A stretch of 19,883 nucleotides of DNA, taken from the NCBI GenBank assembly GCA_031279395.1, contig JAITIO010000030.1:1-19883 (forward strand). Reading direction: 5' to 3'. Both the position numbers and the translations under genes were made by a program. Under the pieces are notes generated by a model. That model saw only the letters and a list, made by a program, of their open reading frames with translations, did not search any database and had not been told where the DNA came from. Positions 14,883 to 19,883 of this stretch are shown here, piece by piece. The stretch is from Puniceicoccales bacterium. Its GTDB lineage: Bacteria > Verrucomicrobiota > Verrucomicrobiia > Opitutales > JAIRKQ01. Position 1 is the stretch's first letter, and the number at the start of each line of letters is the position of its first letter.

Positions 14883-15887
14883 TTGCAAATACCAAAAATA
14901 TGCCTAGAAAAATTCACAAAGATTAGATTGTTAAATTTGTTTTACACAAAACGCTGGGACAGGAAAGTTATAGGCAGAAAAGATAAGTTTGTGGTTCCTT
15001 TTACGGGTGATAATTCACCCGCAGTATCTGTAATCGTCCCTTGTTACAACGACGCAAAATATGTTTCCGATTGTCTTGATTCCCTGCTCGCACAAACTTT
15101 CCAAAAATGGGAAGCAATTTGCATAAATGACGGCAGCAAAGACAACACCCTTTCCATTCTTAAAAGATACGCTCGCCGCGACCAGCGCATAAGGGTCATA
15201 GATCAAAAGAACCAAGGTGTTTGTTTTGCAAGGAACAGAGCAATTGCCACCGCATGGGGAAAATACATCTATCCGCTGGACGCAGATGACAAGATTGCGA
15301 AAACTTGTCTCGAAGAACTCTACAACACCATCACAACAACCGACTATACCTTGGTTTGCACGGACGGCAAGCTCTTCGATGCAAAGTGCGGTAAATGGGA
15401 TTTGCCAAAGCCGACGAAGTGGAATATGTATAGCTGGCGCAATGCCATACACAATTCCGCCATGTATCCAAAAGAACTTTGGGAAAAATACGGCGGCTAT
15501 TATGAAGGTCTGAATCGCATAGGTGCGGAAGATTTTGATTTTATGCTCCATTTCGTTGATGATGGGCAGAAATTCACACGCCTACCAAAGCCGCTGTTCT
15601 TTTATAGGGTCAAAGCAAAAAAAATTTCTCGAAACGCACAGGCAGTGAGTCGCAAAAACACTGCGAATCATTTGGAAATGAAGCACATTATTTGGAAACG
15701 CCACCCAAAAATGCTCGTCTATGGGAAGCTTGAAAACTTGAAAAAGATTTTAAAAAAGATTTTAATGATGTTGCCGAGGTTCGTTTTCTGCATAAAGCAC
15801 AGGTTTGATAAGAAGCGGCGTTATCACATTCGCTACATTCGCGTGTTCAGAATCCCAATCTATTGGTGGAGGGTAAAAAAACAATGA
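14883..15887 (+). CDS. GT2 family glycosyltransferase
   Basis: This GT-A fold inverting transferase is likely to add one sugar to a lipid-linked cell-surface glycan at the inner face of the membrane. The GT2 domain starts at about residue 47 (PAVSVIVPCYNDAKYVSDCL). It has the NDGSKDNT motif (82-89), the metal-binding DAD (133-135) in PLDADDK, and a later AEDFDF that supplies the catalytic acid region. The first 45 residues and the last 50 are very basic and aromatic (ending YIRVFRIPIYWWRVKKQ), suitable for peripheral membrane attachment. The TTG at 14883 is the earliest start after an in-frame stop; no in-frame ATG precedes the domain and no good Shine-Dalgarno is seen, so the exact start is uncertain. 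It overlaps the next gene by ATGA. Sugar specificity is unknown. Confidence 0.9.
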   Translation: MQIPKICLEKFTKIRLLNLFYTKRWDRKVIGRKDKFVVPFTGDNSPAVSVIVPCYNDAKYVSDCLDSLLAQTFQKWEAICINDGSKDNTLSILKRYARRDQRIRVIDQKNQGVCFARNRAIATAWGKYIYPLDADDKIAKTCLEELYNTITTTDYTLVCTDGKLFDAKCGKWDLPKPTKWNMYSWRNAIHNSAMYPKELWEKYGGYYEGLNRIGAEDFDFMLHFVDDGQKFTRLPKPLFFYRVKAKKISRNAQAVSRKNTANHLEMKHIIWKRHPKMLVYGKLENLKKILKKILMMLPRFVFCIKHRFDKKRRYHIRYIRVFRIPIYWWRVKKQ

Positions 15888-17179
15888 CGACCTTCCACAT
15901 TGTTTTCAGCAGATTTGACCCTTTGCAGGAGAAGCATATTGGAAATATAAAAGCTTCCTACGAGTCATCTGATGGCGTTATTGTTTCTTCCAACAGCGAC
16001 AAACTTGTATTTTCCAAAGGCAACAGCAGAACAGCAGGAAATATGCCGAAAATCCGAAAGGTAGCATTTTTTCTGCCCCATGTCATTATGGGTGGTGTGG
16101 AGAAGGTTCTACTTGAAATCTTGACCGAAATAAGAAAACAACGACCCCAATGGGGTATTGTTATATACTCCCGTCGCCCGGTTAAAGACAGATATTTTAC
16201 AAACTTTTTTAAGAAGCACGGCATAAAATTGAAAGACCATTGGACGTTGATAAAGCCAAAAAAGTTTCTACCAAAACTCGCCTATAAGCTAGTAAATCCA
16301 TTTTACAAAAAATTATCTCTGCCAATTGCAAAAACTATCATTGCTCTGGGAAAATATGATGTATTGGTCGATTTTCAATCTTTCAATTTTGCAAAGGAAA
16401 TCCACAAACTCGCCATTCCCAAGATAACTTGGTTGCACGGCGGAATAAACTATTTTAACCGCAATAGCGATGAAGCACTCAAATATATTGGCGACTATGA
16501 TAAAGTTGTTTGTTTGTCAGATTCGTTCAAGGAAGATTTTTCCGAGCAGTATCCAGACTACAAAGATAAAATTGTCAGAATTCACAACTCAGTAAATGCA
16601 AAAGAAATTCAAGGGAAGGCAAAAGCCGACAAATCGCATGGGAAATACTTCGTGATAGTATCGCGTTTTGATGGCGAAAAAGATAACGAAACCATAATAA
16701 GTGCATTCAAGATTCTGGCAAAAAAACAACCTGATGCGAAACTATACATTGCCGGAGAAGGCAACTTGGAAAAGAAAATGAAGAGCATGGCCGCCGATTG
16801 TCCGCAGATAGAGTTTCTTGGCAAAATTTATGAGCCATACACGCTTATAAAAAACTCCATTGGACATATTTTGTCAAGTTATAGTGAAGGACTTCCAATG
16901 GTTCTGCTGGAAAATGCCGCCTTGGGCACGCTGTCGATTTCAAGCCGGTGCAAATCGGGTCCGCCGGAAATATTGCTTGATGGCAAGGCTGGCATATTAT
17001 TCAACCCTGGCGACCACAAGGAATTGGCAAAGATTCTTTCCGATGTTTGGAATGGAAAGATTGACACGGCAAAACTGATAAAAACGGCGACGGATAATCT
17101 TGACCGGTTTTCCTCTGAGCACAACACAAAACAGATTATTAACTTGATAGAGGAAGTCTATGATGAAAAAAGTGTTTAG
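15884..17179 (+). CDS. GT4-like (GT-B) glycosyltransferase
   Basis: This retaining GT-B glycosyltransferase has 431 residues from the ATG at 15884. That ATG overlaps the previous stop (ATGA) and is preceded by GGAGGG ten bases upstream. The N-terminal Rossmann half starts near residue 56 (KVAFFLPHVIMGGVEKVLLE, the typical glycine-rich acceptor-side loop). The C-terminal half has VIVSRFDGEKDNETII, LYIAGEG and the donor-binding E-x7-E motif in SEGLPMVLLE (E335/E343). The first 53 residues are an unusual extension before the fold. An in-frame ATG at 16043 with its own AGGA would give a form without it. The close overlaps on both sides show an operon. The sugar is unknown. Confidence 0.92.
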   Translation: MTTFHIVFSRFDPLQEKHIGNIKASYESSDGVIVSSNSDKLVFSKGNSRTAGNMPKIRKVAFFLPHVIMGGVEKVLLEILTEIRKQRPQWGIVIYSRRPVKDRYFTNFFKKHGIKLKDHWTLIKPKKFLPKLAYKLVNPFYKKLSLPIAKTIIALGKYDVLVDFQSFNFAKEIHKLAIPKITWLHGGINYFNRNSDEALKYIGDYDKVVCLSDSFKEDFSEQYPDYKDKIVRIHNSVNAKEIQGKAKADKSHGKYFVIVSRFDGEKDNETIISAFKILAKKQPDAKLYIAGEGNLEKKMKSMAADCPQIEFLGKIYEPYTLIKNSIGHILSSYSEGLPMVLLENAALGTLSISSRCKSGPPEILLDGKAGILFNPGDHKELAKILSDVWNGKIDTAKLIKTATDNLDRFSSEHNTKQIINLIEEVYDEKSV

Positions 17180-19106
17180 AATCATAGGCGATACTTTGAC
17201 CATTCGCCCGATCCGCAAGTTCATAGAGCGCAAACTTGTGGAGATGCAGATTGACTGCAAGTTTCGCCATACACCGAAATTCGATAAATCCATCAAAATC
17301 CACAAGAAATCCGGTTTTATTGGAGAGCCGAATTTCGCACACGGGGAATGTCTGCCCGGCTGGACAAAGTACTTTCAAGATTTGGACTATGCGGTGGATA
17401 TTTTTACACGCTATGAAAATTTTGCAGAAAAACCTTTTTGCAGATACCAAAACCCACCGCGCATTTTCGCTGGTAGTTTGCCGATGCTAAAGAAATGGCT
17501 GGGCGACAAACGGATTGCGGAATACGAAGTCTGCTTTCTCGCAAGTTCCGTCATTTGGGATTTTTCGTCGCATATGCACTTTTCTGACTATCTTGGATTT
17601 ATGCCACAGGGAAAACTCGGCTGTTTGTTTATAGATCATGCGCCAAATGTATTTTTCGAGCAATACAACGAAAAGACGTTGGCGCGACAAAATCGTATTT
17701 TTACCCTGTCGCATCTTCCGGAAATGCCGCAACTGAACCCGCACTATTTCGGTGAATTTTCTAAAAACAAGAAGAACAAGAAGACAATTTTCCTTACAAT
17801 CGGACGAATAAACGCAAAGAATTATGATCCAATGGTTGAATCCGTGCGGGAACTTGCCAAAAGCAGCAAAGATTTCGTTGTACGTGTTATAGGCATCGAA
17901 GAAATGGAAATACCTGCGGATTTAAGGAAATATATCACCTATCTTGGCCGTATTGATTATCCTAAAATGTACACCGAGATCGAGCAAGCGGATTTCATAA
18001 TCGCAGGGCTTGACTCATTTTGCGCGGGGCATTACCAGTATTTGGTCGGTTGTACGACCGGAAACCTGCAACTATCACTCGGATTCTTGAAACCTATGCT
18101 TATTAGCCGCATATTCGGCGAACATTATGAATTATCCGATAAAAGCGCAATTCTTTACCCAGACAATGAATTGTTCGGCGCAATGGAATCCGCGATGAAA
18201 ATGAACGGCTCGGAATATGTAAAAATGCAAACGGCGTTGCAATCGCTTGCCGATAAAATTTATGGGCGATCGTTGACAAATCTGAAATCCGCAATGAAGT
18301 CTGACCATAAAGCCGGCATAAAAACGAATATGGCATTTATGTGCAAAACATATATCAAAGACCTGCTTCCGTTAAAAATCCTGAAAGAAAGCATTGACGT
18401 GCATAACGTCGACAAAATTCCGTTTTATATCGTCGTACCCGCAAAAGATTTAGAGCAAATCAAATCCGCAATTATCACCGGTAAAGAAGATTACAAAATC
18501 GCAGCTATGCCGGAAGAATCAATTTTGGACGGCGAGTCGCTGGGGATGGGTTGGCTTGACCAGCAGGTTGTAAAATTGAAGTTCTACAAAACCAATCTTT
18601 GCGATTTTTACCTGATACTTGATAGCGATTCTTATTTTATTAAAGACTTTTTCGTTGATGACTTTATGTTTGACGATGAAACACCATATGTTGTATGCCA
18701 CGAAGGAAAGGCGGGGACACTTCTGAATACAAAGTTCGGCAATACCAACGCAATGCATGAAAAAGAACAGTTCATAAAGAAGTTTTTCGGGCGCAAAGGT
18801 AAAGATTACAGATTTTTAACTTCGCCGTTCATGTTCTCATCCGCCGTTTGCCGCGCGCTGGACGTAGAACTGGGAGCGGCACATTGCATTCGTCTTTGCT
18901 CGTGCGAGGCAGCGTGGCACGGGGAATTTCTCCTAAAATCCGGTGCAAAATATAAACCGACTGAGTTGTTTTTTGAAGCGATGGTTTATCAAAAGAAACT
19001 AAACTGGTGGCGAAAACTTAGAATCACGACAAATGACATTTCCAAGCAGTACCTTGGCATAGTCATGCAGTCCAAATTTCTGAAGGAGCATAGGTATGAA
19101 AATTAG
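17160..19106 (+). CDS. Two-domain glycosyltransferase: GT-B-like half fused to a DUF6492-like GT-A half
   Basis: This 648-residue protein joins two sugar-transfer folds. Residues ~50-380 look like a GT-B protein: ECLPGWTKYFQDL near 63, a Rossmann-like TIFLTIGRINAKNYDPM at 209-225, and ITYLGRIDYPKMYTEIEQAD at 259-278. The usual E-x7-E donor motif is not evident. Residues ~418-640 resemble the DUF6492 family of putative GT-A transferases: PFYIVVPAKDLEQIKSAI at 421-438, GWLDQQVVKLKF at 464-475, and a metal-binding-type DSD at 488-490 in YLILDSDSYF. Two adjacent ATGs (17160, 17163) follow AGGA (17151-17154), inside the end of the previous gene. The overlap implies translational coupling. It may add two successive sugars. 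The DUF6492 call is from memory of the family pattern. Confidence 0.8.
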   Translation: MMKKVFRIIGDTLTIRPIRKFIERKLVEMQIDCKFRHTPKFDKSIKIHKKSGFIGEPNFAHGECLPGWTKYFQDLDYAVDIFTRYENFAEKPFCRYQNPPRIFAGSLPMLKKWLGDKRIAEYEVCFLASSVIWDFSSHMHFSDYLGFMPQGKLGCLFIDHAPNVFFEQYNEKTLARQNRIFTLSHLPEMPQLNPHYFGEFSKNKKNKKTIFLTIGRINAKNYDPMVESVRELAKSSKDFVVRVIGIEEMEIPADLRKYITYLGRIDYPKMYTEIEQADFIIAGLDSFCAGHYQYLVGCTTGNLQLSLGFLKPMLISRIFGEHYELSDKSAILYPDNELFGAMESAMKMNGSEYVKMQTALQSLADKIYGRSLTNLKSAMKSDHKAGIKTNMAFMCKTYIKDLLPLKILKESIDVHNVDKIPFYIVVPAKDLEQIKSAIITGKEDYKIAAMPEESILDGESLGMGWLDQQVVKLKFYKTNLCDFYLILDSDSYFIKDFFVDDFMFDDETPYVVCHEGKAGTLLNTKFGNTNAMHEKEQFIKKFFGRKGKDYRFLTSPFMFSSAVCRALDVELGAAHCIRLCSCEAAWHGEFLLKSGAKYKPTELFFEAMVYQKKLNWWRKLRITTNDISKQYLGIVMQSKFLKEHRYEN

Positions 19107-19875
19107 GAAATTTCTTATCAAGCTGATTCCGTTTCAGGATTTGCGCCACAAATTGCACGACATGTATTTCCCGCACAAAATAGAAATCATCGCCAAAACA
19201 AAATGTTTATTCGTTGCTCCACATCCGGATGACGAAATGATTGGTGGTGGAGGGGTGATGTGCCTGTATCCTAAAAACTTTGATGTCGTGGTTATGGGGT
19301 CAAGCGGAAATGCCTGGCAGAGTCTGACAGCCGAACAGCGTGCGACAATTCGTACGGACGAGTTTGGCGATGTTGTGAACATGCTTGAAATAAAAGATGA
19401 TTGGATTGTCCAGACCATGGGACTGAATGGAATTACGCAGATGAATGAGCTTTCTAGGGAATACTTGAAAGCATTAAGAACGGCACAATACGACTATATT
19501 TTCGTGCCAGTTCCGCACGGCCGCCACCCAGACCACAACCATATAGTCAATAAACTTTTCAAGAGGATTCTGCGGCACAGCGGATATAGGAAAAATTTGC
19601 GAATTGTGTTTTACGAAGTATGGTCCCTGTTGCCGAATCCGAATTGCTTCATCGACACGACAAAGGTTATTGATCGCAAGACGAAAATCCTACGTCTTTA
19701 CAAATCCGCACATGTTCGCTCTCAATATGCAGACACTAGTCGTGCACTCAACCAGTATCGTGGAAGGCAAAATAACACTCTCGGATTTGCCGAGGAGTTT
19801 TTTTTTGATTCGGTTCATAATTACCTGCACCATCATTACAAGGTTCCAATAGATGGATCACAACTTCTGCCATAA
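19096..19875 (+). CDS. PIG-L/LmbE-family amino-sugar N-deacetylase
   Basis: This zinc-dependent deacetylase removes the acetyl group from GlcNAc-type sugars on a glycan or lipid carrier. The 259 residues have the signature PHPDDEMIGGG (zinc ligands H43 and D46, catalytic D45) and HPDHNHIV (zinc ligand H147), as in the family. AAGGAG lies eight bases upstream of the ATG, and the start overlaps the previous gene by 11 bases. Its place at the end of a glycosyltransferase series suggests it exposes a free amine on a surface polysaccharide sugar. It ends eight bases before the window edge, so whether the operon continues cannot be seen. No signal peptide is visible, so it probably acts in the cytoplasm. 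Confidence 0.93.
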   Translation: MKIRKFLIKLIPFQDLRHKLHDMYFPHKIEIIAKTKCLFVAPHPDDEMIGGGGVMCLYPKNFDVVVMGSSGNAWQSLTAEQRATIRTDEFGDVVNMLEIKDDWIVQTMGLNGITQMNELSREYLKALRTAQYDYIFVPVPHGRHPDHNHIVNKLFKRILRHSGYRKNLRIVFYEVWSLLPNPNCFIDTTKVIDRKTKILRLYKSAHVRSQYADTSRALNQYRGRQNNTLGFAEEFFFDSVHNYLHHHYKVPIDGSQLLP

Positions 19876-19883
19876 TTGCACCG

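Noticed and set aside
15015..15551. 178-residue minus-strand frame inside the GT2 gene
   Set aside because: It is antisense to conserved GT2 motifs (NDGSKDNT, DADD) and therefore a shadow.
1..19883. CRISPR arrays, tRNA or rRNA genes, phage modules, toxin-antitoxin pairs
   Set aside because: I saw no regularly spaced repeats, no cloverleaf or rRNA-like sequence, and no integrase, capsid or toxin-like products.

Overview
The window reads as a stretch of chromosome from an AT-rich, Gram-negative-type, probably host-associated and fermentative bacterium. Intact housekeeping and central-carbon genes lie next to proteins with no recognisable family and one eukaryote-like protease. I cannot fix the taxon from sequence alone. 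The glycogen synthase, PPDK, enolase and succinate CoA-transferase set fits an anaerobic or microaerobic host-associated bacterium. An OTU-like cysteine protease is the kind of gene carried by intracellular bacteria. A PVC-type (Verrucomicrobia/Chlamydiae-like) organism is a guess only.

Layout. Positions 1-2100 hold the 5' part of a glycogen synthase gene (minus), which has a near-consensus promoter abutting its start codon. Next come a 322-base gap with a possible decayed reading frame, an OTU-like cysteine protease (minus), and a small unknown gene (plus). Positions 2134-6729 hold ppdK and thrS on the minus strand; ppdK has its own promoter in the 72 bases between them. A divergent control region with short palindromes (6730-6963) separates thrS from enolase (plus). 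Enolase is followed after 15 bases by a 453-residue protein of unknown family. Positions 9908-13253 hold three minus-strand genes in transcription order: an unknown 211-residue protein, the universal ATPase YchF, and an ACH1/ScpC-type CoA-transferase. sfsA (plus) runs to 14225, and its 3' end overlaps, antisense, the remnant of an IS5-family transposase. About 650 bases of decayed DNA follow. From 14883 to the window end runs a tightly overlapping four-gene surface-glycan operon: a GT2 glycosyltransferase, a GT-B (GT4-like) glycosyltransferase, a two-domain protein joining a GT-B-like half to a DUF6492-like GT-A half, and a PIG-L/LmbE amino-sugar deacetylase.

How they fit together. GlgA, PPDK, enolase and the CoA-transferase belong to storage-glycan synthesis, lower glycolysis/PEP-pyruvate interconversion and acyl-CoA end metabolism. 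ThrS and YchF serve translation. The glycan operon would build and trim a cell-surface polysaccharide, and the insertion-sequence scar beside it suggests a variable, transferable locus. The most interesting items are the OTU-like protease, the unknown 453-residue protein behind enolase, the apparently leaderless glgA, the IS remnant that has overwritten the end of sfsA, and the fused glycosyltransferase.
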